A stretch of DNA of 44,061 bases from NCBI GenBank assembly GCA_017613855.1, contig JAGACY010000209.1:1-44061 (forward strand), in the 5' to 3' direction. A program made the translations under genes and the position numbers. This DNA comes from Pseudomonadota bacterium (GTDB lineage: Bacteria > Myxococcota > Bradymonadia > UBA4248). This document shows, piece by piece, positions 1 to 7,733 of the stretch (within the stretch, counting starts at the first letter, position 1; each line of letters begins with the position of its first letter). The notes beneath the pieces were generated by a model, which made no database searches, was not told where the DNA came from, and was given only the letters and a program-made list of their open reading frames with translations.

Positions 1-106
1 ACACCGTACTAGTTTAGTTCTTTTGGAATTGAGATTCAAATTTTTAGATACAGTATGGCAATATTTTGTTACTACTCAGCCGGGGCTTTTAGCATCTTTT
101 GGGGCT

Positions 107-156
107 AATGAAAGTATTGATAAGCTCTGAGCCTGGAGTTTATCAATACTTTCATT
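107..156. repeat. 21-bp hairpin upstream of hydF
   Basis: Arms 107-127 and 136-156 pair over 21 positions (the outer 17 perfect, one G.T pair further in) around an 8-base loop. No T-run follows on either strand, so it does not look like an intrinsic terminator. It ends 38 bases before the hydF start and may be a leader structure or the remains of a small inverted-repeat element. Confidence 0.7.
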
Positions 157-194
157 ATACAAAGCCATGTTTGAAATTCTCTCCTGATATCATC

Positions 195-1433
195 ATGCAA
201 AACACACCTAAGGGGCTTCGGCTCCACATTGGCATTTTTGGCCGCCGCAATGTCGGCAAATCGAGCATTCTCAATGCTTTGACGCATCAGACGGTTTCGA
301 TCGTCTCGGATCAAAAGGGGACGACGACCGATCCGGTCGAAAAACCGATGGAGCTGCTGCCGCTCGGGCCTGTGCTTTTTATCGATACGGCAGGGCTCGA
401 CGATGAAGGACTGCTGGGCGATCTGCGCATCGAGCGAACCAGGGCCGTCTTTGGCCGATGTGATTTGGCTTTGCTGGTTACGGACGGCACTTGGAGTGAG
501 CACGAAGCATCGATCCAATCCGAATTGTCGGAACGCCAGATTCCCTGGATTGCGGTGCTCAATCATGCGGACAAAACCGATTATTCCCGGCTGATGCAGG
601 AATTATCTGAGCAAAAGGTTGAGTGTGTGCAGACATCGGCTCCGTCGGGCAGCGGAATTGAAGATCTTTTGCAGGCGATTATTCGCATTGCACCTGCTGA
701 TTTTTTAGATTCGAGGCAGCTCATCGGTGACATCATCAAACCGAATGATCATGTATTGCTCGTCATTCCCATCGATAAGGAAGCGCCCAAAGGGCGGTTG
801 ATCATGCCTCGGGTTCAGACGATACGTGACATTCTCGATACGCATGCCGTATGTTCCATCTGCAAGGAAGATCAGGTTTCGGCAATGCTTGGGCGCTTTA
901 AGGAACCGCCTGTGCTCGTGGTGACCGATTCACAGGCCTTTGGCACCGTGAGCCCGCAGGTGCCGGCTTCGATTCATCTGACGGGGTTTTCGGTATTGTT
1001 TGCACGATTTAAAGGGGATTTGACGACGATGGCCCGTGGCGCTGCCATGATTGGCAGGCTTCAGCCCGGTGATCGCATATTGATTGCGGAGGCGTGTACA
1101 CATCATCCCATTCAGGATGATATCGGGCGCGTGAAAATTCCCGGCTGGCTTCGCAAAACCGTGGGGGATTTGGTGCAGATCGATGTCATCAGCGGTGCAG
1201 CATTCCCGGACGATTTGACGCCCTATCGTCTCATCATTCATTGTGGGGCATGCATGTGGACGCGCCGGCAGATGCTTTCGCGCGTGCGTCAGGCTGCAGC
1301 TCAGGGCGTGGCCATTACCAATTATGGTCTGGCGATTGCAGCGATGCATGGCATTCTCGATCGTGCGCTCGAACCGTTCCCCGAGGCATTGGAAGCCTGG
1401 AACGATTCCGTTGGGGCTGTGAGCCGAATCTAG
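195..1433 (+). CDS. hydF: [FeFe]-hydrogenase H-cluster maturation GTPase HydF
   Basis: HydF is the scaffold GTPase on which the 2Fe subcluster of [FeFe]-hydrogenase is built before transfer to HydA; HydE and HydG supply it. Reading from 195 gives 412 residues with P-loop GRRNVGKSS at 16-24, the G3 motif DTAG and a G4-like NHAD. The C-terminal iron-sulfur ligands are Cys301-x-His303 and, 45 residues later, His349-Cys350-x2-Cys353, the CxH...HCxxC pattern of the family. The frame is open upstream to 99, but that part encodes the hairpin at 107-156 and does not resemble HydF, so 195 is preferred even though no strong Shine-Dalgarno precedes it. No hydE, hydG or hydrogenase gene lies nearby. The protein implies hydrogen metabolism in an anaerobic or facultative cell. 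Confidence 0.95.
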   Translation: MQNTPKGLRLHIGIFGRRNVGKSSILNALTHQTVSIVSDQKGTTTDPVEKPMELLPLGPVLFIDTAGLDDEGLLGDLRIERTRAVFGRCDLALLVTDGTWSEHEASIQSELSERQIPWIAVLNHADKTDYSRLMQELSEQKVECVQTSAPSGSGIEDLLQAIIRIAPADFLDSRQLIGDIIKPNDHVLLVIPIDKEAPKGRLIMPRVQTIRDILDTHAVCSICKEDQVSAMLGRFKEPPVLVVTDSQAFGTVSPQVPASIHLTGFSVLFARFKGDLTTMARGAAMIGRLQPGDRILIAEACTHHPIQDDIGRVKIPGWLRKTVGDLVQIDVISGAAFPDDLTPYRLIIHCGACMWTRRQMLSRVRQAAAQGVAITNYGLAIAAMHGILDRALEPFPEALEAWNDSVGAVSRI

Positions 1434-1465
1434 CCAAAGTGCTGATCGATATTGTTTTGGAAAAT

Positions 1466-1495
1466 TAAAAAAGCCGCCAATGGGCGGCTTTTTTT
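1466..1495. terminator. Bidirectional intrinsic terminator
   Basis: An 8-bp stem (1471-1478 with 1483-1490) with loop AATG is flanked by an A-run on the left and a T-run on the right. It can therefore stop both hydF (+) and the converging RRM gene (-). Confidence 0.85.
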
Positions 1496-1506
1496 GTGAA
1501 TGTTGC

Positions 1507-1797
1507 TTATTGTTCGCGGTTTCGTGGACGGCGATTGCCACCGGTGGGCTTGGTCTGATTGGCTTCGTTGACGCGGATGGTACGACCATCCAATTCTTTG
1601 CCATCCATTTCGGACATGGCTTTTGCTGCGGCGGCATCATCTGCCAGTGTGACAAAGCCAAAACCACGCGAACGGTTGGTTTCCCGTTCTGTAATTACCT
1701 TTGCTTCTGTGACATCACCATAAGCTTCAAAGGCTTTTTTTAAACCATCTGATGTCGTTGCCCAAGCCAAACCACCCACAAAAAGCTTTTTAGACAT
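1507..1797 (-). CDS. RRM-domain RNA-binding protein
   Basis: A single RNA-recognition motif of 96 residues, with RNP2 LFVGGL at 5-10 and RNP1 RGFGFVTL at 44-51. A short Arg/Pro/Asn-rich tail (TGGNRRPRNREQ) is typical of bacterial glycine- or arginine-tailed RRM proteins that bind single-stranded RNA and are often cold-induced. The frame extends to 1836, but the RRM starts directly after the ATG at 1797 and a purine-rich GAGAGA lies just upstream, so 1797 is chosen. It converges on hydF with a shared terminator. The long non-coding region on its 5' side could hold a regulated leader. Its RNA targets cannot be told from sequence. Confidence 0.9.
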   Translation of the reverse strand: MSKKLFVGGLAWATTSDGLKKAFEAYGDVTEAKVITERETNRSRGFGFVTLADDAAAAKAMSEMDGKELDGRTIRVNEANQTKPTGGNRRPRNREQ

Positions 1798-1979
1798 AAC
1801 CGTCTCTCTCAAATCGAATGCACCAATAGCGCACACATACGGGTGAACGCCACCCGCGACTTTATGACCCTCAATCGGTCACGCTGCAGATACGCTTGTC
1901 AAACGATCCTGCATTTTTACAAAATATTCAATTCACAGAATAATGTCAAAACAATTTGCGCAGGGCTACAGCATTCTGT

Positions 1980-2018
1980 CCAACTTTTTTCCAGCCCATA
2001 GGGCTGGAAAAAAGTTGG
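1980..2018. repeat. 39-bp perfect palindrome
   Basis: Arms of 18 bases (1980-1997 and 2001-2018) match perfectly around the loop ATA. The stem contains CCAGCCC flanked by a T6 on one arm and an A6 on the other, so it reads the same on both strands and has no free T-run. It is more likely a repeat or cruciform site than a terminator. Confidence 0.85.
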
Positions 2019-2040
2019 GAAAGAGAAAAGGGAACGTTTT

Positions 2041-2233
2041 GCCCCCCGGTTGTCGCTACGCTCCAACCGGGGGCTACTCGCCATGAAGCCCTAACGGGCT
2101 TCGTAGCAGCAATTCATTTTTAAATGAGGATGTCTTTAATGAATGCGCAGTTGGGGCGTTGCGGGGCATCGCCCCGCATCGGGGGTAGGCGCGTATCGCG
2201 CAAGCGATAGCGCCGCAGGGGGCTTGGCCCCCT
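2041..2233. repeat. Cluster of intergenic hairpins
   Basis: The 1798-2425 gap has no credible gene. It holds a GC-rich stem at 2041-2074, a 7-bp hairpin GAAGCCC/GGGCTTC at 2085-2102, GCGGGGC/GCCCCGC at 2161-2177, one unit of the bulged TAT/ATA palindrome family at 2188-2214, and AGGGGGC/GCCCCCT at 2217-2233. Four different palindromes in under 200 bases suggest an accumulation site for small mobile repeats. Confidence 0.7.
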
Positions 2234-2317
2234 CACCCAAATAATCATGTTTAAACCTCAAAGATGAGCCTGAATGGGGCAATGGGGACGACTTCATTCA
2301 AAACAATCAATTCCGTC

Positions 2318-2346
2318 TTGACATTGCGAAAATGTTGGCGTAAAAG
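2318..2346 (+). promoter_or_regulatory. Promoter for rpsP
   Basis: TTGACA (2318-2323), a 17-base spacer, then TAAAAG (2341-2346), 80 bases before the rpsP start. The same -35/spacing with an nAwAAG -10 occurs before rplS, yhbY and the tRNA-Leu genes. Confidence 0.6.
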
Positions 2347-2425
2347 ACGCGGCGTTTATTTGCGGTTAAAAAAAAATCCGCGGATGAAGAACACCAAGCA
2401 CATTTAAATACTATTTGGAGGAAAA

Positions 2426-2665
2426 ATGGCAGTAAGTCTTAGACTTCAGAGGCATGGTACGACGCATCGTCCATTTTATAAACTCGTTGCAGCTGACAGC
2501 CGCAATGTTCGCGACGGCCGTTGCATTGAACAGCTCGGAACCTATGATTCCGTGAGCAAACCTCACAAAATCAATTTTAATCTTGAGCGTGTAGATTACT
2601 GGCTTTCGAATGGCGCAGTTGCCAGCGATACCGTGAAATCGTTGATTGCCCAGGTGAGAAAGTAA
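2426..2665 (+). CDS. rpsP: 30S ribosomal protein bS16
   Basis: A 79-residue bS16, an assembly protein of the small ribosomal subunit that binds 16S rRNA early. The N-terminus VSLRLQRHG followed by RPFYKLVAADSR is the family signature and the length is normal. A good ribosome-binding site (GGAGGAA) lies 5 bases before the ATG. It opens the widely conserved ribosome/tRNA block rpsP-khpA-rimM-trmD-rplS. Transcription probably starts at the promoter at 2318-2346, and the terminator at 2974-3008 limits this first unit to rpsP and khpA. Confidence 0.97.
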   Translation: MAVSLRLQRHGTTHRPFYKLVAADSRNVRDGRCIEQLGTYDSVSKPHKINFNLERVDYWLSNGAVASDTVKSLIAQVRK

Positions 2666-2713
2666 ACTTGAATTTGCCCCGTTCCGGAGAGTCGGGCAGC
2701 CAGCGAGGTGTCA

Positions 2714-2953
2714 ATGGAAGAATTACTCGAATGCATGGCATGTGCAGCGAAAGCATTGGTAGACGATCCGGATGCGGTGACTGTAAGTCTGTCAGAAGGC
2801 GATAATGAGTCGGTGGTGTCTTTGCGTGTTGGTCCTGAGGATCTTGGCAAGGTGATTGGCAAGAGCGGGCGGACGGCGGAGGCATTGCGCACAATCCTGA
2901 ATGCAGCTTCGAAAAAAGCCGGAGTTCGGTGTCGGCTCGAAATCGTCGAATAA
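2714..2953 (+). CDS. khpA: KH-domain RNA-binding protein KhpA
   Basis: A 79-residue single-KH protein of the KhpA (YlqC) family. The RNA-gripping GxxG loop is seen as VIGKSGRTAEALRTIL. In other bacteria KhpA pairs with KhpB/Jag and acts on cell elongation and small-RNA biology. A GTG two codons upstream is possible, but the ATG at 2714 has GAGG at the right distance. It sits 48 bases after rpsP, the usual neighbour, and is followed by a strong terminator. Confidence 0.93.
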   Translation: MEELLECMACAAKALVDDPDAVTVSLSEGDNESVVSLRVGPEDLGKVIGKSGRTAEALRTILNAASKKAGVRCRLEIVE

Positions 2954-2973
2954 GGTTCAGGCAGACTGTGTTG

Positions 2974-3008
2974 CACCATTAAAGCTAGGCTTTGATGGTG
3001 TTTTTTTT
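2974..3008 (+). terminator. Intrinsic terminator between khpA and rimM
   Basis: A 12-bp stem (2974-2985 with 2989-3000, one T.G pair) with loop TAG is followed directly by eight T. It divides a block that is commonly co-transcribed. Confidence 0.85.
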
Positions 3009-3025
3009 GGCGTTGTCACCTCATG

Positions 3026-3057
3026 CAGAGGCTGAGACGCAGGGTGTGGTGCCTCTG
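3026..3057 (+). promoter_or_regulatory. Possible leader hairpin before rimM
   Basis: CAGAGGC at 3026-3032 pairs with GCCTCTG at 3051-3057, between the khpA terminator and the rimM start. It could be part of a rimM leader. No promoter with a clear -35/-10 was found here. Confidence 0.3.
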
Positions 3058-3141
3058 TGTTATTCGCAGAAACCATGGGCCGAAAGTCTCAGTATTCCTG
3101 AATGGGGATGATTTTTCATATATTTTTCCTGGTGAGAATCT

Positions 3142-3669
3142 ATGAATGCCCCTTTAGAAAAAATCCGCGTTGGGGTCGTAGGGCGTGCCCATGGGGTACA
3201 TGGGGCGATCCGCGTTTTTATGGACGATGCCGGGAGTGACAGTCTTCTCAAGGCCAAAACGGTATTTCTTGGCCCTCAGGAGGACGCCTTTAAGGTCGTT
3301 CACGCCACGCGCTGTGGTCGGTTTGTGGCATTGGAACTTGAAGGAATTGATGACAGGGACCGGGCTTTTGAACTGACCGGGCAGGAAGTGCGCATTCTGC
3401 GTAGCGAGCTGAAACCGCTGCGCAATGCATTTTATGCCTGCGATTTGGTTGGCCTGGAGATTTGTGATGAAAATGATCGCCGCTGGGGCAGAATTGATGC
3501 GATTATGCCAAGCGGTGCACATGATTTGCTCAGGTATGTCCGACCTCAGGGTGGGGTTGGGTATGTTCCCTTTGTGTCGGCTCATGTCGGGAAGATTGAC
3601 ATGGAAGCCAGGACCGTTCAAGTCGATGCACAGTGGATGGCAGAACTCGATGAAGTCTATGGGGAATAG
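3142..3669 (+). CDS. rimM: 16S rRNA processing protein RimM
   Basis: RimM binds ribosomal protein uS19 and helps mature the head of the 30S subunit. The 175 residues show the N-terminal barrel motif VGRAHGVHGAIRV and the C-terminal PRC-barrel part ending with VPFVSAHVGKIDMEARTVQVD, close to the family's usual length and order. The ATG at 3142 follows a GGTGAG box. It is separated from khpA by a terminator and ends 2 bases before trmD, so rimM and trmD are almost certainly translated from one message. Confidence 0.96.
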   Translation: MNAPLEKIRVGVVGRAHGVHGAIRVFMDDAGSDSLLKAKTVFLGPQEDAFKVVHATRCGRFVALELEGIDDRDRAFELTGQEVRILRSELKPLRNAFYACDLVGLEICDENDRRWGRIDAIMPSGAHDLLRYVRPQGGVGYVPFVSAHVGKIDMEARTVQVDAQWMAELDEVYGE

Positions 3670-3671
3670 GA

Positions 3672-4412
3672 ATGGGGCAGATTTGCTTTGTTTCTCTTTT
3701 TCCGGAATACTTCGAAGCAGCGATGCGGAGTTCGATTATTGGGCGTGCCGTGAATGCGGGACAAATTGACTGGAGTTTCGTGCAGATACGCGATTTCAGT
3801 CTGGATAAGCATCATCGGGTAGATGATGCTCCTTACGGCGGCGGTGCCGGGCTTGTGATGAAACCTGAACCGTTGGTAGCCGCAATTGAGCATGCCAAAA
3901 GTCTTTATCCTGAGGGGCACGTCGTGCTGATGAGCCCTCAGGGGTCACGCTTTGACCAGACGCATGCAAGGCGTCTGAGTCAGTACAGTTCGCTCATCCT
4001 CGTATGTGGACATTACGAGGGGATAGATGAGCGCGTTCGAAATTTTGTCGATGAAGAGATTTCCATTGGAGATTTCGTTTTGACAGGCGGAGAACTGGCT
4101 GCGCTCGTCGTGAGCGATGCCGTTTGCCGGTTATGGCCGGGCGTGCTGGGGAATGACACATCCAGTGTGGAGGAGAGCTTTTCGGAAGGATGGCTCGAAT
4201 ATCCTCAATATACACGGCCACCAGAATACAGAGGAATGCAGGTGCCTGAAATTCTTTTGGGCGGCAATCACGGGGCAGTCGAACAATGGCGTCGGTGTGA
4301 ATCCATTCGCCGAACCAGGGAAAGACGCCCGGATCTTTATGCATCCCTCGAACCGACCCTGACAGCCAGGGAACGGAAATGGATGAATGCGGAAGAAAAT
4401 GAACCTCAATAG
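3672..4412 (+). CDS. trmD: tRNA (guanine-37-N1)-methyltransferase TrmD
   Basis: TrmD methylates G37 next to the anticodon of several tRNAs using S-adenosylmethionine, which prevents +1 frameshifting. The 246-residue protein has the SPOUT trefoil-knot motifs: DDAPYGGGAGLVMKPEP, LVCGHYEGIDERV and GDFVLTGGELAALV, and the C-terminal WLEYPQYTRP that binds tRNA. The length is standard. It begins 2 bases after rimM. The gene ends 50 bases before a new promoter that serves rplS. Confidence 0.97.
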   Translation: MGQICFVSLFPEYFEAAMRSSIIGRAVNAGQIDWSFVQIRDFSLDKHHRVDDAPYGGGAGLVMKPEPLVAAIEHAKSLYPEGHVVLMSPQGSRFDQTHARRLSQYSSLILVCGHYEGIDERVRNFVDEEISIGDFVLTGGELAALVVSDAVCRLWPGVLGNDTSSVEESFSEGWLEYPQYTRPPEYRGMQVPEILLGGNHGAVEQWRRCESIRRTRERRPDLYASLEPTLTARERKWMNAEENEPQ

Positions 4413-4462
4413 ATAGGATCTTCGGTTCGTATCGAGAAGTTGATTTTAATTCCCAAAAAAAC

Positions 4463-4491
4463 TTGACATTAGGCCGCAATGAGTGCAAAAG
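4463..4491 (+). promoter_or_regulatory. Promoter for rplS
   Basis: TTGACA (4463-4468), 17-base spacer, CAAAAG (4486-4491). It lies 39 bases before the rplS start and could give L19 its own transcript. The same -35 and spacing precede rpsP. The weak -10 lowers certainty. Confidence 0.5.
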
Positions 4492-4529
4492 GCCTCCCCG
4501 CGGCAATTTTGCTTTATAGGAGATTGACC

Positions 4530-4919
4530 ATGACCAGCCCAATTATTTCAGCAATTGAAAAGAAACAGATGCGCAGTGATATCCCCGATTTCCGCGTTGG
4601 TGATACCGTTCGCGTGCATGTGAATATTAAAGAAGGCGACAAAGAGCGTATTCAGGTTTATGAGGGTGCCGTGATTCGTCGCAGCGGCGGTAGTTCTCGT
4701 GAATCCTTCACCGTCCGTAAGATTTCCTACGGCGTCGGTGTGGAACGTACTTTCCCGGTTCATAGCCCCAAAATCGCTAAGATCGAAGTTGTTGTCCTCG
4801 GTAATGTTCGCCGTGCCAAACTTTATTATCTCCGTGACCTGCGCGGTAAAGCTGCCCGTATTAAGAGCGTTCGTACTCGCAAGGCCTTTGCTGTTCCCGT
4901 CACGGGTGATGCTGAATAG
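4530..4919 (+). CDS. rplS: 50S ribosomal protein bL19
   Basis: A 129-residue bL19, which sits at the interface of the two ribosomal subunits. The conserved core is visible: [24 protein letters not shown] and the C-terminal [18 protein letters not shown]. The frame is open upstream to 4479, but the bL19 N-terminus and an AGGAG box 7 bases ahead fix the start at 4530. It closes the ribosomal block and is followed within 25 bases by a strong terminator. Confidence 0.97.
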   Translation: MTSPIISAIEKKQMRSDIPDFRVGDTVRVHVNIKEGDKERIQVYEGAVIRRSGGSSRESFTVRKISYGVGVERTFPVHSPKIAKIEVVVLGNVRRAKLYYLRDLRGKAARIKSVRTRKAFAVPVTGDAE

Positions 4920-4941
4920 TCATCTGTTCAATGCGATTTAT

Positions 4942-4968
4942 AAAGCGCCCTTTTGGGCGCTTTTTTTT
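4942..4968 (+). terminator. Intrinsic terminator of rplS
   Basis: A 6-bp GC stem (GCGCCC/GGGCGC, extended by A/T pairs) with loop TTTT is followed by eight T. Confidence 0.9.
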
Positions 4969-4995
4969 GTGACGTTTCGCTATCTTCGCGGGGGA

Positions 4996-5091
4996 ATGGG
5001 ATTTTCCTGTGCAATGTGTGACTGCCAGTCCAATTTGTGGAATTCAACCACGGCGAATGGCTGTGAATGCATTGTCTGTGCGGGAGATTGA
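4996..5091 (+). CDS. Candidate Cys-rich microprotein, 31 aa
   Basis: A short frame straight after the rplS terminator encodes 31 residues with six cysteines at 5, 8, 10, 23, 25 and 28. The spacing CxxCxC-x12-CxCxxC is a mirror image about its centre. Such clusters bind metal or iron-sulfur centres in known small proteins, but I do not recognise a family. Against it: the only G-rich ribosome-binding-like stretch touches the ATG with no spacing, and no promoter is evident. It could be a chance frame. No modifying enzyme lies nearby that would mark it as a peptide precursor. Confidence 0.25.
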   Translation: MGFSCAMCDCQSNLWNSTTANGCECIVCAGD

Positions 5092-5542
5092 GCTTTGGGG
5101 GACAGATGTTCTATGGGACGTCTCTTTACTTCTTCCCCTCCCTCATCGCTGACAGCGAACATCCCCCTTGCCACTGCTTTGGGGTTGTGGTAATAATTTT
5201 ATAGCCGCCTGCTGTGTGCGCGGAGTGCCAAATATGCTTAAACCCCTAAGACGTTAAATAGGGACTCGTCCCTGGGGGGATGACGAGCGCGCCTGCGAGT
5301 CCAGGATACTTGTGCCCCCTATAATGAGGCCCACCTGCTTGTCAGGGTGTTTAACGTTATGGTACAAACGGCATGGTGGGTGGCTTTTTAGCCTTGTTCT
5401 CCGCGATGGGGACGTCGTTTGGGCTGCCATGATCCCATGGCCATGAGCCTTGGAATAACCAATACAAAGCTCGTATTGCCCTGTATGTCGCCTCAGTCGG
5501 GATGCAAAGCGCTTTTTTCGGTATTCATCATGAGGAAAACGG
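5092..5542 (+). other. Gene-free region with possible leader structure
   Basis: No credible gene. Inverted repeats are nested here: 5251-5258 with 5350-5357 (8 bp) enclose two competing pairings, 5262-5268 with 5296-5302 and 5265-5270 with 5282-5287, which cannot form together. A lone TATAAT is at 5330-5335 without a matching -35. This may be a structured 5' leader of the FHA gene or an untranslated RNA; no known RNA family was recognised. Confidence 0.3.
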
Positions 5543-6544
5543 ATGTCTGGTATGGCAAGTCCAAATAGTGGCGATGCAGCCCTGATGGGGGCAATCATCG
5601 ATATATTGAGCCAGTCTGAAAAAGAAACACCACATTTTACTGCTCCTGTCCGGACGACGCCCCGCCAGGATGCTGCTGCGCTTGCAGTTCAGCATCAGCT
5701 CGAACAGTATTCAGAAAGGGCCGAACTCTCCAATGTCTTCTATTCCGAAAATGCCGGTGAAGATGAGATCCATTGCAGAAGCTGCGGTGCTGTTTGCCCG
5801 AGAACAAATAAATATTGTGGCTTTTGTGCGGCCTATCTCGGTAATTACAGTTCCAGGCACCAGTTCGATGATGTCGAACTCAATCACATCGATCTCGATA
5901 TCGCTCTCATCTCCATTAATGAAGACAGTACGGATGGTGTCCGGATTCCCCTCAAATACAATGAGACGATTTTAGGTCGTTCGGGCGATTCCCGCTTCCC
6001 ATCGGATGCTTTTCTGTCTCCAAGGCATTGTCGTTTGCTCGTCGAAGGCCAGCAGCTTTTTGTCGAGGATCTCGACAGCCTCAACGGCACTTTCCTGCGG
6101 ACCAGGACAGAGGTGCGTCTGCACCCGGGTGACTGTTTCCTCGCCGGGCGTCAGCTTCTGCGCTTTGAACGCTTTGAACAGGTCGTCTCCAATAAGGCAC
6201 GTTCTGCCGATGGTACACGCTATATGGGTTCTCCTGCATCGGGCGGGGACTTTAAACTCGTGCAGATTGGCGTCGGCAATATTACTCAGAATGTCTACTG
6301 CCTTTCGGAAGGCGGTGCCATCTTCGGACGCGAAACCGGTGATATTGTCTTTAATAAGGATCGCTTCATGAGCGGCCGCCATGCCCAGATTTATCCCAGA
6401 GAGGACGGCAATTATTATCTTCTCGACCTCAATTCCTCCAATGGGACATGGATGAAACTCGCCAATAAAACGCGTCTTTCCCATGGTGATCTCATTTTCC
6501 TGGGTCAACAGCTCTTCCGCATTGAATCCCCGGATATTATCTAA
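5543..6544 (+). CDS. Zinc-ribbon protein with two FHA domains
   Basis: A 333-residue soluble protein. An N-terminal linker of about 75 residues is followed by a zinc ribbon (CRSC and CGFC, 10 residues apart) and then two forkhead-associated domains. FHA domains bind phosphothreonine peptides. The first shows LGRSGDSRFPSD, SPRHCRL and LNGTFL; the second shows FGRETGD, MSGRHAQI and SSNGTWM, so both keep the Gly-Arg, Ser-x-x-His and Asn-Gly signatures. A GAGG box fits the ATG at 5543. It lies 21 bases before lepB, probably in one operon. It likely reads Ser/Thr-kinase signalling, common in Myxococcota, but no kinase is adjacent and its partners are unknown. Confidence 0.9.
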   Translation: MSGMASPNSGDAALMGAIIDILSQSEKETPHFTAPVRTTPRQDAAALAVQHQLEQYSERAELSNVFYSENAGEDEIHCRSCGAVCPRTNKYCGFCAAYLGNYSSRHQFDDVELNHIDLDIALISINEDSTDGVRIPLKYNETILGRSGDSRFPSDAFLSPRHCRLLVEGQQLFVEDLDSLNGTFLRTRTEVRLHPGDCFLAGRQLLRFERFEQVVSNKARSADGTRYMGSPASGGDFKLVQIGVGNITQNVYCLSEGGAIFGRETGDIVFNKDRFMSGRHAQIYPREDGNYYLLDLNSSNGTWMKLANKTRLSHGDLIFLGQQLFRIESPDII

Positions 6545-6565
6545 TCCATAGATGGGAGCACTAAT

Positions 6566-7627
6566 TTGAACCAGGAATCTGATACGGGAACCGTCGAGCC
6601 AAAACCTCAGAATGCAGAGCAGGTACCCACGGAAATTGAAATGAACGAATCATCCGGTGAAGTGAAATCCTCCAAGCCGGATCCGACTCGTGAACCAAAA
6701 CTTCGAAAGGAAGCGAAAAAGCTAATTCCTGAAGCGAAAAAGCTTTTAAAACGTGCCAAATCCAAACTGGCACAGGATCGACAGAAAGAAGTTTCGGATG
6801 CCATTTCAAATCTCGAGAATGTCCTTAAAAACAATGACACAACGTGTGAACCTGCCCTCGATGCACTCAAAAATGTCATCGAGAAACGCCTGAAATTCGT
6901 CAAAAAATCGACTACCCGCGAGGTCGTCGAAAGTCTGTTATTCGCACTCGCTTTTGCCCTTGTTTTGCGGACTTTTCTCGTCGAGCCGTTTAAAATTCCT
7001 TCCCGTTCGATGGTGCCAACCCTGCTCGAAGGCGATCAGCTTTTTGTCACCAAGCTCAGTTATGGTGTCCGATTGCCTTTTTACGATAAATATGTCACCT
7101 GGTTTTCGGCTCCCGCACGCGGTGAAGTGATTGTTTTTCAGTTCCCCCGCAAAGAAGCTGCGCTGCATCTTGCCCGTACCAATTCCGGATGTCTCGATCC
7201 GAGTTCACTCGCCGAAGAAAAAGATTACATTAAGCGCATCATCGGAATTGAAGGCGACACTATTGAGGTTATCGATCAGGTCATTTACGTCAATGGAGAG
7301 CCGGTTGCTCAACAGCCATACTATGAGAGAACCGTGTCTGATTATATGTTCCTGACTGATAAACGCCGCGAATTCTGGAACAAGGAAATTCATGGCGAGG
7401 CCGTCTATTCGACGATTACGCACGAACTGCCATCGACTCACTTTGGACCTGTAAAAGTTGAGCCCAATCACGTCTTCGTTATGGGTGACAACCGCGATAA
7501 TTCAGCAGATTCACGCTGCTGGGGACAGGTGCCCATCGATTATATCAAAGGCCGTGCTCAGGTGATTTGGTGGTCTGGAGGACATGTCGGACCACGCTGG
7601 GAACGTATGTTTACCAAAATATATTAA
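6566..7627 (+). CDS. lepB: Signal peptidase I
   Basis: A membrane serine protease that removes signal peptides from exported proteins. The catalytic Ser is residue 148 in SRSMVPT and the catalytic Lys is about residue 223 in DYIKRIIG; the C-terminal box GDNRDNSADSRCWGQV is clear. One hydrophobic segment (SLLFALAFALVLRTFLV) lies directly before the catalytic Ser. The N-terminal 110 residues are an unusual Lys/Glu-rich extension ahead of the membrane helix, predicted cytosolic. The start is taken as TTG at 6566 because GGGAG stands 7-8 bases ahead; the first ATG in frame is 25 codons later and would still give an intact enzyme. REP-like hairpins after the gene act as its terminator. Confidence 0.95.
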   Translation: MNQESDTGTVEPKPQNAEQVPTEIEMNESSGEVKSSKPDPTREPKLRKEAKKLIPEAKKLLKRAKSKLAQDRQKEVSDAISNLENVLKNNDTTCEPALDALKNVIEKRLKFVKKSTTREVVESLLFALAFALVLRTFLVEPFKIPSRSMVPTLLEGDQLFVTKLSYGVRLPFYDKYVTWFSAPARGEVIVFQFPRKEAALHLARTNSGCLDPSSLAEEKDYIKRIIGIEGDTIEVIDQVIYVNGEPVAQQPYYERTVSDYMFLTDKRREFWNKEIHGEAVYSTITHELPSTHFGPVKVEPNHVFVMGDNRDNSADSRCWGQVPIDYIKGRAQVIWWSGGHVGPRWERMFTKIY

Positions 7628-7645
7628 TATTGTGGGATGGGGCGC

Positions 7646-7711
7646 GGCCTATGCGCGACGCGCATACGGCCTGCGAAAGCCGCTATTTGCGAAGCAAATA
7701 CGCGGCTTTTT
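7646..7711 (+). repeat. Two bulged TAT/ATA palindromes; second is a terminator
   Basis: Units 7646-7671 and 7679-7706 each have the form arm-TAT-stem-loop-stem-ATA-C-arm, with one unpaired C on the 3' side. Both point the same way. The second ends in a T-run (7707-7711) and so serves as the intrinsic terminator of lepB. Confidence 0.85.
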
Positions 7712-7733
7712 ATTTATAGTTAGGAAATTCACC

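Noticed and set aside
99..194. Upstream extension of HydF
   Set aside because: It encodes the 21-bp hairpin; HydF similarity begins at the ATG at 195.
3009..3141. Ribosomal-protein autoregulatory leader before rimM
   Set aside because: Only one 7-bp stem is seen; nothing matches a known leader motif, so it is listed only as a possible hairpin.
4980..5174. 64-codon minus-strand frame after rplS
   Set aside because: No ribosome-binding site, and it overlaps the plus-strand Cys-rich frame; composition looks random.
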